Shown here one piece after another: positions 45,801-55,589 of a stretch of DNA of 64,000 nucleotides. A program made the translations under genes and the position numbers. The stretch is from Asterias amurensis (Eukaryota; Echinodermata; Asteroidea; Forcipulatida; Asteriidae), in contig NC_092650.1 in the NCBI RefSeq assembly GCF_032118995.1, positions 2,728,001-2,792,000 of the forward strand. The letters are read 5' to 3'. Position 1 is the stretch's first letter, and each line of letters begins with the position of its first letter. The notes below the pieces were generated by a model. The model saw nothing but the letters and a program-made list of their open reading frames with translations, was not told where the DNA came from and did not search any database.

Positions 45801-48355
45801 GTGCTTGATGAGGTCGTATTGATCAGGACTGAAAATTTAAAACGTCTTCGTTTTTAAAATCAGCTTTCATTATTGATGCATACATGCATGTTTTTGTTTA
45901 TATTTCAGTTCCCAGGTTTTATAAGCCCATGATAAGGATATCTGTTGTTTGATTTTATGTTTTCTTGACAATGGGGTCCTTACTCTGGGATCTAGAGTAG
46001 AGTGGGCCAGTGCATGTAACGTAACCGTGGGATGATCATCAACAGCACTTTTTTGACAGTTAATATTGCATGAACATCACACAACACACGTACACACGTG
46101 CGCGCACACAGAACAGTCAGTTGTCAAGTTAGCACATTGCCTGGTACCCAACAGATATTTTTGATCACGATTACCCACTGATCAGTGCGATTACCAGTTT
46201 AATAGACTGTGCAAGTCTCGCGCGTACCGGAACGAGAAAATACGTTAAACAAAGAACATATTATAATTGTTTTTCTTTTTTAAATCAAATGTTTGTTTTA
46301 AATTATATCTATGAAGAAATGTGAACAATAGAAATACTCATTTCAAGTTTCATAAAATGTATTTTAACTTTTGTATTGAATACAAAAATAATTTGTTAAA
46401 TATTACGTTTACCGCAAAGCCCTGAAATGAAACTGGTTACATCGGCCTGTGTGCGTGCGTAAACGGATCGGATCGAACCGTGCCACACTGCTGCTGGCTG
46501 TGCGTCCGTCGACGAAATATGGACAGCTTTTCATTCAAGGCCGGCTAGGTATGTCCCCGCTATTGTCCCGGTAGGGCGGGGAAACAAATTGTACAACCTC
46601 GCCAAAGACCCCGCTATTGTCCCGGTAGGGCGGGGAAACAAATTGTACAACCTCGCCAAAGACCCCGCTATTGTCCCGGTAGAGCGGGGAAATAAATTAT
46701 ACAACCTCGCCAAAGACCCCGCTATTTTCCCGGTAGGGCGGGGAAACAAATTGTACAACCTCGCCAAAGACCCCGCTATTTCCCGGTAGGGCAGGGAAAC
46801 AAATTGTACAACCTCGCCAAAGACCCCGCTATTTTCCCGGTAGGGCGGGGAAATAAATTGTACAACCTCGCCAAAGACCCCGCTATTTTCCCGGTAGGGC
46901 GGTGCACGGTTTTTGCACATCCCCGTCTATGTCCCGGCTACCTCTGCCAAAGTCCCGGGTCCCCCAGGGCCGGGACTACAATTGATACGTGCATTATCCC
47001 CTTGTGGGGGGCGGGGGGGGGGGGGGGCTTTGCCGAGTTCCCTCGTCGGAAAGATCATCTAAACAAACAAACGAGCTCACTTATTTGTGTCTTGAAGAAC
47101 TTTACTAAGTTACTCCCTCGATGATTGGTTTCAGGTTCAAGAGGAAACAGACGACTGTGACTGCTTATGAACATGAGTATCGAAGTGGTGCACAACATTC
47201 TTGTGCTGAGTAAGTATAGATATAGATTATATTCTTCCCTACCGTTCACCACTGGACCCGGTTCGAATTCTACCTCAGACTGGAGCCTCTCATGTTCTCG
47301 TTGATGATTGTTAAAAAGAGTTCAGTTAGATGTGACTTGGTCTCGAGGCCAACAACTCAACCTTTTACCTGTTAGATTAAATTTTAAGAAATTTGTGTAA
47401 AACTGGTGTGTTTACTCTTTGATGGTGTTCATGCAATTTTAAATTTATAGTGTTTTAGTGACCAAAGGGTTTTTACTTCTTATCGTGCTTTTGCTCTATG
47501 GTATATCAAACTGGCTATCTATTTGTTTACAGGTTCCATGTATTTTTTTTGTGATTTCCTGTACAGCGGTTTGAGATTTTTCTGTAAAACGCTAAATGAA
47601 AAATAAAACATAACTATTATTCTTTACGCAGTAATGAGGTGTACTACCGTGCCGTACATGGAACTGCCATCTTCTTTCTACAGAACGATGCTGGATTTAA
47701 GCTCTGGCCACCAACCGACGAGAAGATCAAATCATTAATGGAAGCTTACCAACCGGAACAGACGCTGTCAGAAGGTGAACCTCCCAAGAAAAAAAAATGT
47801 GTTGCATCTTTAAGTTCTCCCACCAGTTCCTTAAAGAGGACCTTTTCAGAATCTGAAAGTGGCGCTCACCCGCCGTTAAAGAGGACCTTCTTAGAATCTG
47901 AAAGTGGCGCTCACCCGCCGTTAAAGAGGACCTTTTCAGAATCTGAAAGTGGCGCTCACCCGCCGTTAAAGAGGACCTTCTTAGAATCTGAAAGTGGCGC
48001 TCACCCGCCGTTAAAGAGGACCTTCTTAGAATCTGAAAGTGGCGCTCACCCGCCGTTAAAGAGGACCTTTTCAGAATCTAAAAGTGACGCTCAACCGCCG
48101 TTGAAGCGTCACGCAGACGACCATTTAAGTGCATCCGTAACATTACCTACAGGAAATGGCGGTTCACCTCTAAAGAGGTCAAAATTAACTGAAGACTCGT
48201 ATTTTGACATCTCACCAGCTCTGAGGAATACCCATGGTATGACAGAACTAGAGATGGATAGATCAAGGAGCGAACTGAGACATGGGATCGACGGCGACAG
48301 GAAGAAGGAGCATGCAACAAGTTCTCTGTCCGATACACCAAGAATTGTAAAATAA
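33802..48355 (+). CDS. PCIF1: PCIF1 / CAPAM, cap-specific m6Am methyltransferase, complete
   Basis: PCIF1 binds the phosphorylated C-terminal domain of RNA polymerase II and adds N6-methyl to a 2'-O-methyladenosine next to the m7G cap, in the nucleus. Coding exons: 33802-34152, 34429-34574, 35385-35539, 36676-36823, 37118-37201, 37933-38032, 39379-39541, 39785-39960, 41057-41143, 41722-41906, 42697-42790, 43644-43744, 47135-47209, 47632-48355. Phases match, total 862 residues (human about 704). Seen: Pro-rich N-terminus, WW domain at 71-106 (W81, YYF, W104), helical domain, conserved [32 protein letters not shown] and the catalytic NPPF at about 547-550 in [11 protein letters not shown]. After the conserved core the tail has a basic PPKKKK motif and a 15-residue repeat. 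Length excess over human is mainly this tail. Intron 12 (3.4 kb) holds a hAT copy and a 1.88-kb TIR element. Confidence 0.96.
34290..34400 (-). repeat. SINE S3 copy in PCIF1 intron
   Basis: GAGTAGGATTCGAACCCACA (B box on the minus strand) plus the family words CTTTGCATTGCTACAGCAGAT and ACTCTCCAGAGCTC. It ends about 30 bp before the exon 2 acceptor. Confidence 0.7.
34582..34976. repeat. MITE-C with nested MITE-A2
   Basis: Outer ends ACGGCCGTATCCGAATTGG and CAGTTCGGACACAGCC match MITE-C. Inside, a complete A2 copy (34628-34889; AAGGGAAAGTACACAGTTGG ... GTGTACCTTCCCTTTAA). The outer element starts only 7 bp after the splice donor of PCIF1 exon 2. Confidence 0.85.
35785..35962. repeat. Foldback-D, diverged
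   Basis: GGGCCCGATTTTTTACACGG at the left, GTGCTTAGCAAGTTTTGTGC near the right; internal AAGCAGAAAATACTGC arm. Confidence 0.6.
36005..36160 (+). repeat. SINE S1 fragment
   Basis: Body words AACAAAGATTTTGTCAACG and AGACCGCC precede a decayed tRNA-like head (TAGTAGCTTAGTTGATAGAG). Confidence 0.6.
36230..36640 (-). repeat. SINE S2, near full length
   Basis: Minus strand: tRNA-like head GTGTCGTGGCCGAGCGG with B box GGTTTGAATCCC, central region GATGGGGCGTAAAGC, AGTGCACTTATCGAAAAGAG, and tail TACTCAGCGCCTTGAG. About 400 bp. The head is Leu/Ser-like. Ends about 35 bp before PCIF1 exon 4. Confidence 0.8.
36898..37005 (+). repeat. MITE-T half copy
   Basis: Right half of MITE-T, ending ACCAACTCGTCCGATTC...ACGTGTCCCTTAA. 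The full copy is at 40359. Confidence 0.75.
37288..37707. repeat. Two tandem foldback-D relatives
   Basis: Two copies (about 37288-37460 and 37501-37707), each opening with TGGCCCAATTT and closing with the inverted counterpart (AAATTGGGCCA, ACATTTGGACC). The second keeps GCTTAGCAAATTTTG-type arms. Confidence 0.65.
38416..38799 (+). repeat. MITE-A, complete copy in PCIF1 intron 6
   Basis: Ends TTTAAAGGCAGTGGACAC and GTGTCCACTGCCTTTAAA; the TIRs are nearly perfect, suggesting a recent insertion. Confidence 0.9.
39061..39309. repeat. Foldback-D, complete copy in PCIF1 intron 6
   Basis: CTGGGCCCAATTTCATAGAG / CTCTATGAAATTGGGCCCTG, with about 75-bp well-paired arms including GATTACCAACCGAATTTCC. 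Very like the copy at 20682. Confidence 0.9.
40020..40160 (-). repeat. SINE S3 copy
   Basis: Minus strand: GCTTGGTGGCCCTAGTGGTA (A box region), GGTCATGGGTTCGAATCCC (B box), body CCGAGTTCTATGAG. It begins 60 bp after PCIF1 exon 8. Confidence 0.75.
40321..41015 (+). repeat. SINE S2 split by a complete MITE-T
   Basis: The S2 sequence CTTGTGTCC is interrupted and resumes as GCAAGACACTTAGCC. The insert (40359-40740, 382 bp) has TIRs AGGAACACGTTGCCTTGGAT / ATCCAAGGCAACGTGTTCCT and sits between exact TTAA copies (40355-40358, 40741-40744). Uninterrupted S2 (36230 copy) reads GTGTCCTTAAAGCAAG across this point, which proves the insertion and the TTAA target. Confidence 0.9.
41365..41517 (+). repeat. 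Repeat-I copy in PCIF1 intron 9
   Basis: TGCCCTTGAAATGCTCCAG and AAACAGGCCTGA match the family; the 5' part is truncated. Confidence 0.7.
42069..42454 (+). repeat. MITE-A copy in PCIF1 intron 10
   Basis: AAGGCAGTGGACCCTATTGG at the left; AGTGTCCATTGTCTTTAAT at the right. Followed by part of an S3 SINE body and head (42460-42625, minus). Confidence 0.85.
42848..42940. repeat. Foldback-J element
   Basis: GTGGCCCAAACTTTCAACCC at the left, a central TTCGAGAAAGACT and the decayed right arm GGGCCAAAACGTGCC. Just after PCIF1 exon 11. Confidence 0.6.
43385..43571 (+). repeat. MITE-T half copy
   Basis: Right half, starting in the palindromic centre (TTTGACTCCC, ATGGCCGACC) and ending GATCCAAGGCAACGTGTTCC then TTTAA. 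The left half is missing. A 20-bp tandem repeat (GGCCTTAAAGACTTTGCTTA) lies just before it near 43194. Confidence 0.8.
43968..44040 (+). repeat. SINE S4 tRNA-like head
   Basis: CACCGTGGTATAGTGGTAAG (A box) and GGTTCAAATCC (B box) around a CTTGCAA loop. The same unit lies at 62505-62575 on the other strand. It lacks a sound acceptor stem, so it is a SINE head, not a tRNA gene. Confidence 0.7.
44077..44728. mobile_element. Non-autonomous hAT-type transposon, second copy
   Basis: 652 bp, collinear with the copy at 17906. Flanked by an exact 8-bp target duplication CTAGTTAC (44069-44076 and 44729-44736). Ends TAGTGCTGGG and CGCCCAGGCCTA. The CTCF-like words are partly decayed (CCGCTAGAGGGTGCT). 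Lies in PCIF1 intron 12. Confidence 0.9.
44770..45085 (+). mobile_element. LINE 3' end with (ATGT)n tail
   Basis: Decayed reverse-transcriptase C-terminus ([20 protein letters not shown] matches the usual SYGDRAFSVAAPRLWNSLP position), then TGGCGCTATATAAATGC and an (ATGT)n tail. 5' truncated and no longer open. CR1/L2-like. Confidence 0.65.
45114..46993. mobile_element. 1.88-kb TIR transposon with two different subterminal arrays
   Basis: Terminal inverted repeats of about 43 bp starting TGCACGTATCAATTGTAGTC, flanked by TTA on both sides (45111-45113, 46994-46996), a 3-bp target duplication. Inside the left end are about 5 units of 44 bp (GCGGGGCATTTATAACAAAC core); inside the right end about 7 units of 54 bp (CGGTAGGGCGGGGAAACAAA core). 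The central ~1 kb (45540-46530) is AT-rich and has no transposase. Frames of 66-146 codons over the arrays are repeat artefacts. Superfamily uncertain: 3-bp TSD and subterminal repeats suggest CACTA-like; TTA would also fit Harbinger-like. Confidence 0.85.
47836..48100 (+). repeat. Coding minisatellite in PCIF1 last exon (45-bp unit)
   Basis: Six units of 45 bp encode PPLKRTF(S/L)ESESGAH. Units alternate S and L at one position in the order S, L, S, L, L, S. The DNA repeats are almost identical (steps of exactly 45 bp), so array length probably varies between individuals. The last unit is diverged (ESKSDAQ). Confidence 0.95.
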
Positions 48356-48424
48356 CAAACCTATCATGTTGTGTACATAGCTAGTCAATGCCAACACCTA
48401 CCCCCTGGTTGGAATGGGGTTGAC

Positions 48425-48550
48425 GCTAACCTTAGAGGCCCAAACAAAAGCCCTATGTGAACCATTTCATTTTTGAGAGGGCAAGGCCATTTTCATGCAA
48501 GACTAGGGCAACGGAGGCTGTGGCCTTACTGAAGCTCCAGGCATGTGAAC
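48425..48550 (-). repeat. Repeat-I fragment
   Basis: GAGAGGGCAAGGCCATTTTCA and GCATGTGAAC are the minus-strand family words; internal deletion. Confidence 0.55.
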
Positions 48551-48824
48551 ATTCAAGTAAATTGGGATAGTTTGGGCTTTTAATTTTTATCTAGTTTTTC
48601 TTTGGAATCAATGTTTTTTAAAAACAGTTATTTGAATTTGTTCATGAGCAGCGTTGCTTAGAACTCAATCTCAAAATCTCAATGCAACTTTGTTGTATCA
48701 GTGCAAGAAGTTGATAAGTTATTAACAAATAATTAAGTTGATACCTTGGACACACATGGTGCTTGGCAGATAGGTTGTCTCTCACACTACAGTAATAGGT
48801 ATACAGTTGTGAACGTTTTCTTAA

Positions 48825-49700
48825 GACAACACTTTGTTTTGGTTACAATGCATAGTCAAAACTTGGAGAAATATCAGACCTTTTTCTGGCCTGTATCCTT
48901 TGTTTTTTTTAAAGGGCAAGGACGACCAAAGAATATTCTCTTTTGTAAAGGGCCGGTACCCTATAAGGAAATTGTATATTTCTACTGGAGCGCTCCAAGG
49001 GCACCAAGGCATTGAGGGGGATGGAGGCAATCGCCTTCGTTGCCTCTGTGAAGTATAGGGCCTGCTTTTTCCTAGATTCAGACTTTTTAAAGTCTGCTTG
49101 GTAAACAACAAAAAACAGTATTTTTTTTACAAATAAAATAAGTCATGCTCTTCGATCTTCTTCTCTAGTGATGAGGATGCTGATCCTAAAAGGTTTTGGA
49201 ATCTATAACTCCAGGGGTTATCAAAAAATGAAAATGCCATCATTTGACACCACTTGGTTTCAGTTACAATGCATAACTCAAGTTTGAGAAATGTCTGACT
49301 TGTTTCTGAATTCAGACTTTTAAAACACCGCTTATAAAAAATAATCGAATAATTTTTCAAAATAAAAGTCGTGCTTTTTGATCTTCTTCTCTAATAATGA
49401 AGATACTGACCCTAAAAGGTTGTTGGAATCTATAACTTTAGGGGTAACCAAAAAGTGACACCACTTGGTTTCAGTTACAATGCATAACTCTAGGTTTAGA
49501 AATGCCGTACCTTTTTTCTATAGTCAGACTTTTAAAAGTACGTCCTAAAACAAGTCGTGCTCTTTGATGTGCTTCTCTTGTGATTGGGATACTGATTTGA
49601 AATGGATGTTGGAACCTATAACTCAAGGGGTTATAGACAAAAATGGACATCCCAAGATTTGGATCAAAGTTTAGACTTTTTTTCTCATCAATGACTCTCA
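48825..49700. repeat. Tandem repeat of about 210 bp, three units
   Basis: Units start at about 48830, 49256 and 49466 with (C)AGTTACAATGCATA and each contain TCTTCTTCTCT and CTGATCCTAAAAGG-type words. The first unit is enlarged by a Repeat-I insertion (48944-49065). Located downstream of PCIF1. Confidence 0.75.
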
Positions 49701-50025
49701 CCCCTGATTATTTGTTTCCTATTTGGGGATTTCATTACAGCTTCTTCAAAGCCATAAAATAATGATAACAATCTTATTGATAGGTATCGTTTCTGCAGGG
49801 CAATATCTTTCTTTACAATCTGAAGAACTTGCTAAGAGGTCTTAAGGGAATATGATTCAAATCAACAGTCTTGTATTTTCTTTATACTCTTTGCTGACTT
49901 ATTCAGTAGGAGATCTTAAATCCGCAACGTTCGTTTTTGGATTTTGTCGCACGGATTCTCACTAAGGGATGACCTTTCGAAAAAGGTTGTTCAAATTTTT
50001 GTTTTCTGCAGTTGTAAGATAAAAG

Positions 50026-50398
50026 GGTCTGTGTACTTTTTGTCGACACAAAACACACTGTCCACAGATTTACATTAAACTGACACAGTTTGAAGATAAT
50101 GATGGTAGAAAGCCTACCTTAAAATATTACTTGCTGAGGTGCTGTATTTTTTTGAGAAATGAGTAAAAAAACGTCACAAGTCAGGAGACGAAAATTTTTC
50201 TAAGCATGTAAAACGCTTTTTCATGACATTATATTACTCATTTCTCAAAAACTACGGCACCCCCAATTAAGTCATATTTAAAGGGAAGCTTTCTACTATC
50301 ATTTATCTTCAAACTATGTAAGTTTAATGTAAATCTGTGGACATTGTGTTTTATGTTACATAAAGTACCACAATCCTTTAACTCTGTTAATGTAATAG
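50026..50398. repeat. MITE-B, complete copy
   Basis: TAAAAGGGTCTGTGTACTTT at the left; AAAGTACCACAATCCTTTA at the right. Long inner arms (ACAGATTTACATTAAACT and its complement), with a second palindromic level inside (CTCATTTCTCAAAAACTACG). Confidence 0.85.
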
Positions 50399-51130
50399 AT
50401 AAATAATTTAATGAAATATAATTTGTTTTTTAATGTGGTATTTTTTTTTTTGTATTATTTGATATGTATTTTTTAGGTTTGACTCTACAAGTTTTTAGGA
50501 ATGAAGATGTATATATTGTGTATAAAAAATCCTATGTATTTAAAAAGTTGTTTTCATCCCAAAACCAGATCACTGAGGAAAAAAAAAATGTAATCTTAGC
50601 TATTTTATTCCATGCATTTGGGGAGAATCCTTAAGTGACGCACCTAAAACGACAACGTTTTTCTTTTTAAATTGAGATTTTATCTTTTGAGGCTTTGTGC
50701 TATTTTGGCGTACGCCTCAACTGAACTAATTATATTGTTTATTCATAATGAATAAAATCATCTTGTTATATGGTAATTTCAATCAAAGGAAAATACTTCT
50801 TGACCTGTTCTTTATCTCATGTTTTGAGGACTGAAAGTTGGGGATAAAATTGGGAATTTTAATAACAGATATATTTATCAACTGAACCATTTCAGCCATT
50901 GATGATGCAAACAAGTTAGATACAACATCATTTTCATTCAAAGTTAATTTTCTAGAAATTTCATTTACATTTTTATGTTCGTGCAAAAGCTTGTTGTTTT
51001 CGTAGCAGTATTCAATGGAAAACAATTTTATAATGAATGAACGGTAAAATGATTCTGTACATTGCTTCTTTTATTATTCTACACAAGAAATTTGCAACAA
51101 TGAAAACATTTTCCAGTAATGGAGAAGTAT
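50399..51130. other. Intergenic DNA, no gene seen
   Basis: AT-rich, with GAATAAAAT-type words that could serve as distal poly(A) signals. No exon supported. Confidence 0.4.
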
Positions 51131-51132
51131 GT

Positions 51133-51505
51133 TTAAAGGCAGTGGACACTATTGGTAAATTAGCATAAAACCTCACTTGGTAACGAGTAATGGGGCGAGG
51201 TTGATAGTATAAAACATTGTGAGAAACGGCTCCCTCTGAAGTGACGCAGTTTTCGAGAAAGAAGTAATTTTCTGCGAATTTGATTTCGAGACCTCAGATT
51301 TAGAATTTGAGGTCTCGAAATCAAGCATCTGAAAGCACACAACTTCGTGTGATCTGGGTGTTTTTTCTTTCATTATTATCTCGCAACTTCGACGATCATT
51401 GAGCTCAAATTTGTACAGGTTTGTTATTTTATGCATAATATGTTGAGATACACAAAGTTAGAAGACTGGTCTTTGACAATTACCAATAGTGTCCAGTGTC
51501 TTGAA
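51133..51505 (+). repeat. MITE-A copy with a small deletion near the left TIR
   Basis: TTTAAAGGCAGTGGACACTA then a jump of about 17 bp (the ATTACTCAAAATAATT segment is missing). The right end GTGTCCAGTGTCTTGAA is slightly decayed. Confidence 0.85.
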
Positions 51506-51584
51506 CAGGGGTACCAGATCTTATACAAAACACAGTAACTCTGGAGGAACCACTTTGCAAAAAAAATAAAATAAACATATATGT

Positions 51585-51640
51585 CTTGAGTAGGGTAGAT
51601 GGCCTTGGCTTTTGATCCAAACCGGACCTTTTTCATATCT
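51585..51640 (-). repeat. Decayed relative of the 5729 hammerhead unit
   Basis: Minus strand matches the 5729 unit from stem II onward (AAGGTCCGGTTTGGATC, then GGCCATCTACCCTA), but the core CUGANGA and GAAA positions are changed. Shows that the 5729 unit is part of a dispersed repeat. Confidence 0.7.
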
Positions 51641-52215
51641 ATATATAAAAAATAAAATCTCAGTAACATTCAAATATTTGGTTTTTTTTTTGGGGGGGGT
51701 GTATTTCGTTTTTGCAAAGCCAAAACTTTAATTGATTGTGATATCTATCTCTTTTGTATTCTGCTCCATAAACTAAACTTCCTTCTCAAATAGATTGTTT
51801 CATTTCAAATTAAAATCATGTGACTGTTTTGGAGTCAAATCAACTGGGAAAATAATCCCTGAAGTGATCACTTCGGTGACAAATGGTTCCAGATGTCAAC
51901 ATTGAATTAAAAAAAAAAAAGGTCTTGCCCTTTTGAGTCAAAACGGTTTCAATTTTATCTGTTTTACATTTGCGGTTTGATCTTTTTTCGTTTCATATTT
52001 TCCAATTATTTCTTCTTCTTTTTTCAAAGGTTAATAACAAACTTTAAAGTTGGTACTTTCTCAGTTCCGCTGGAAAGTGTTATTTTGCTGAATTTGGAAA
52101 GAAGAGATTTTATTATATGTTTAAATTGCCGGTCCAGTGAATTTTGTTTCTATATTATATAAAAGGTTTCCATCTTAACGAAACATATCCCCGCAAGTGA
52201 ACAAGAGGCATTTTT

Positions 52216-52591
52216 AAGGCATTGGACACCATTGGTAATTACTCTAAATAACTGTTAGCATAAAAACTTACTTGGTAACAAGCAGTGTAGAACTGTTGAT
52301 AATATAAAACATGTTGAGAAACGGCTCCCTCTGGTATCATAGTTTTCGAAAAATACGTAATTTTCCACTCAAATATTTGAATTTGAATTCGAGACCTCAG
52401 AATTAGATTTTAAGGTCCCGAAATCAAGCATCTGAAAGCACACAACATCGTTGACAAGGGTGTTTTTTTCTTTCGTTACTTTTTTTGCAACTTCGACGAC
52501 CAATATGAACTCAAATTTTCACAATTGAGAAGACTAGTCTTTGACAATTACCAATAGTGTCCAATTACCAATAGTGTCCAATGTCTTTAAA
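52216..52591 (+). repeat. MITE-A copy with a doubled right tip
   Basis: Left AAGGCATTGGACACCATTGG. At the right end CAATTACCAATAGTGTCC occurs twice in tandem before the final AATGTCTTTAAA. Confidence 0.85.
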
Positions 52592-53555
52592 ATCACTTAT
52601 TGTTACAGAGCAATACGAAGTCTATTCTGTGATAATTAAACTCGAATCAGAATTCCATAAACTTATATTTATTTAGTATTGAAAATATAATAACACCGTA
52701 GACGTCCGTTCGTTGTTTAAGTTATCCCTAAATAACAGCACAAACAAATGTGGCACTTGGGGGGGGGGGGGGGGCTAGTGAAAGAATGAACGGTGATTTA
52801 CTTTTTTTATTTCATCACCTTTGCAATATTATCGATTGGCTTGAAGATAGCTTTGTTGGTTGTTTTGATAATTCAACAAATTTGAGGGTACAGTTGTTGA
52901 CGTTTCCTCTAGAGATACTATTAAGTGACATTGTTTCAAATTAAAGTGTTTTGTTTTACTGGCGTAGTTTTATAAGTTATAACTTGTTACATGGGAGGGT
53001 TGTTTGCAAAAAAAATGTGATCAACTTTGGGTCAAATTCAAATGGGATGTCAATCTTTTTTTCACAATTACTTCGAGTTTTTTTTTTTTAACTATTTTTT
53101 TGTTCACTTGCATTCTAGCCAAAGTGGTTTTTAAATCTTTAGTAAAGGATTAATCAACAAAATATCATCATATCATACAGAGATCATGTATCTTGTCATG
53201 GTTGCCCAAAAAACAAAAACAAAATGTTTATATCACAAAAATAAACAATCACAATTTGGCAAGGTGTAGGCTTCATCTCGAAACGGTTCACTTTTTATTG
53301 CGGGAATTGTCTATTAGGGTCCTATCACACTACACATCTGTATATTGTTATCTGTATTATAGAACTATTAAAAGCAATTTTTATGCCTGTGATGAAAGAA
53401 TATTATATCAAATACATATTTCTTATCAATATTCCAGTCAGAATGTCATATGCAAGTATCTTTGTTATAAATATTATCAAAATATAAAGTTTGTGCGAAA
53501 GGTTTTTTAAATTACCTTTTCCCGAGTTGTGTATTTTTAGTGGGGCCGGCCGTAT

Positions 53556-53836
53556 GGCACCGTTTCAAAAAAACAACAAATTTTTGAAAAGTTTGACTCA
53601 TTGGTCGTCGAAGTTGCAAGACAAGAAAAAACACCCTTGTTGCACGATGTTCTGTGCTTCAAATGCCTGATAAAACCTGAAGTGTTTTAACATTCGAGTG
53701 AGAAATTACCTTTTTCTCAAAAACTTTTACTTCAGAGAGAGCCGTTTCTCACTTGATGTTTTATACTATCATTAACTGATCGTTACCAAGTACAGTTTTG
53801 TAATTATTTTGAGTAATTACCAAAATTGTCCAATTG
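53556..53836 (-). repeat. MITE-A partial copy
   Basis: Keeps GAGCCGTTTCTCAC and the right end GTAATTACCAAAATTGTCC; the left TIR is missing. Confidence 0.75.
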
Positions 53837-53839
53837 ACT

Positions 53840-54998
53840 GTGTTGTTTTTTTAAAATGGAAATTACCAATTATAGGGTACATAGCCTAAAGGAAATTAAA
53901 CTATTAAAAATGCTTTCTGCCGAGTTGACTGTTCCTAATAATTTGACAACATCTCTGATGTGGCGTTATTTTCTTTCGCGCTAAACCTAGAATTTAAAAA
54001 GATGATTACGAATTCAATTTATGTGAAAAGTTGGTTTCAGCTGGGAGAAAATGTTCTTAACACGATACACTGAAACATGAAAAGCAACATTCAAATGACA
54101 TTCCGAAAAATGGGTATGCGGGGATATTTAGGACTGTGGCTGTATATAAGGCCATATTTAGATTTTGATTTGTGGTTATTTGTAGTCATACAGTTTATTT
54201 TAGGGAGGTGTTTTATTAGGGTTTCTTGACTATAGCCTTGCAACAACGCACACGTAATCATGTTTTGTGCTTGGTTTTATAATTATTTATAGAATAATGC
54301 TTTGTGCTGTTATGTTTTGATATGTTTTAAATAATGCTCAATAAATTTACACTTAACAACTGTTCTAAATTCATACAATGATATTGTTGGAGTTTTTGTG
54401 AGGTCTGTTAATTTGTCTCTGTTTCGTATTGGAGCTTTGATAAATTCATTCTTTCTTTAGTTACTATGTGATGTATTTCTTAGAATAAATCTAATTAAAA
54501 TACTAACTCGGAAGACTAATTCATACTGATTTAGTTTATCCTTGAAAGGTTTCTGCAATGAAAAGAGGAATGTATTTCACATAAAACCATGTTTTGACCT
54601 CTAGATCACCTTAATGGTCATACGTAGTGAGCAGACGACCTCCAGAGTCAAGTCTATTGTATTTCAAACAATAGAAGGATCGATTTATCGAGGCATTGTG
54701 ATCAAAAAGGTAACTTGTAGTCAGGCGCCCACTTCTTTATAGATTATACGTGGAAAGACGTCTAGATTATGCACTGTTTATTTCGATGTTGTCTGCCAGC
54801 AGAAAGTTGCGCGGCAGCGGAGAAGAGTGTCAGACAACATGTTTTATTAGTCATATTTATTGATTTAGCATTCAATGATTACTGATTGTTCTGTCCTTGA
54901 CCGTAAACTGAGGTCTAACTGTCTACTCCATAGTCGGTTCACAAACAACCAAACTGCATGCTAGAGAAGAGGTGAGTGTCCGTCTAAGAAATAAGGGG
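53840..54998. other. Intergenic DNA, no gene seen
   Basis: AT-rich. One small hairpin near 54789-54840 (GATGTTGTCTG ... CAGACAACATG). Nothing else recognised. Confidence 0.4.
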
Positions 54999-55163
54999 AA
55001 ACAAATTCCGTATCTCCTGCCATCCCACCGCTTTTTCAAATCAATGTTTAGTATCACTTCAGCTATGATTATGAACTATTAAATAAGTATCAAGTTTACT
55101 CAAATGAGGTATTACTTTTTTTGTAAAAAGAAGTGAAAAAGTGGTGGCAGGATACGGAAATCT
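54999..55163. repeat. Foldback-G, copy 1
   Basis: TTCCGTATCTCCTGCCATCC at the left; TGGTGGCAGGATACGGAAA at the right. Inner words GAACTATTAAATAA. A second copy is at 55590. Confidence 0.75.
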
Positions 55164-55349
55164 TTCCCGTCAATTAATTTTGGGCTACCATGTTGAATTT
55201 TTTTTAAACCCCAAAAATAGGGGTCCTATAGTATAAAAAGGGGCCCATAATTTCATAGCGCTTTTGTGCTCGCCTGTCCTGTGAAATTTGCATTTCATAG
55301 CACTGCCAAATACGCCATTATGGGTCCGTATAATTAGTTGCGATTTTCA

Positions 55350-55576
55350 GGGAGCTTTTGTTTTGGACGATGGATGGTTCTGCAACGGTAATGACGGCGC
55401 TTGGCGTCATCTGCGCATGCCTCGACTGTGGGAATGGTCATCCCCCTCAATTTCTACGACGGTACTTGGGTTGGGAATCGGATGAATCTGCGTTGTGCTG
55501 AAAACGACAACAGGGTTGGCTGAAAGCTATACCTACCGCCGTCGAACCATCCGTCGTCCAAAACGAAAGCTCCCTA
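55350..55576. repeat. Foldback with GGGAGCTTTTG ends
   Basis: AGGGAGCTTTTGTTTTGGAC on the left; GTCCAAAACGAAAGCTCCCT on the right. Arms continue as GATGGATGGTTC / GAACCATCCGTC. Confidence 0.8.
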
Positions 55577-55589
55577 GTGTAACCCTCGG

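Noticed and set aside
46555-46910. 129-codon frame and CRISPR-like regularity in the 54-bp array
   Set aside because: The frame follows the tandem repeat on both strands; it is the subterminal array of the same transposon.
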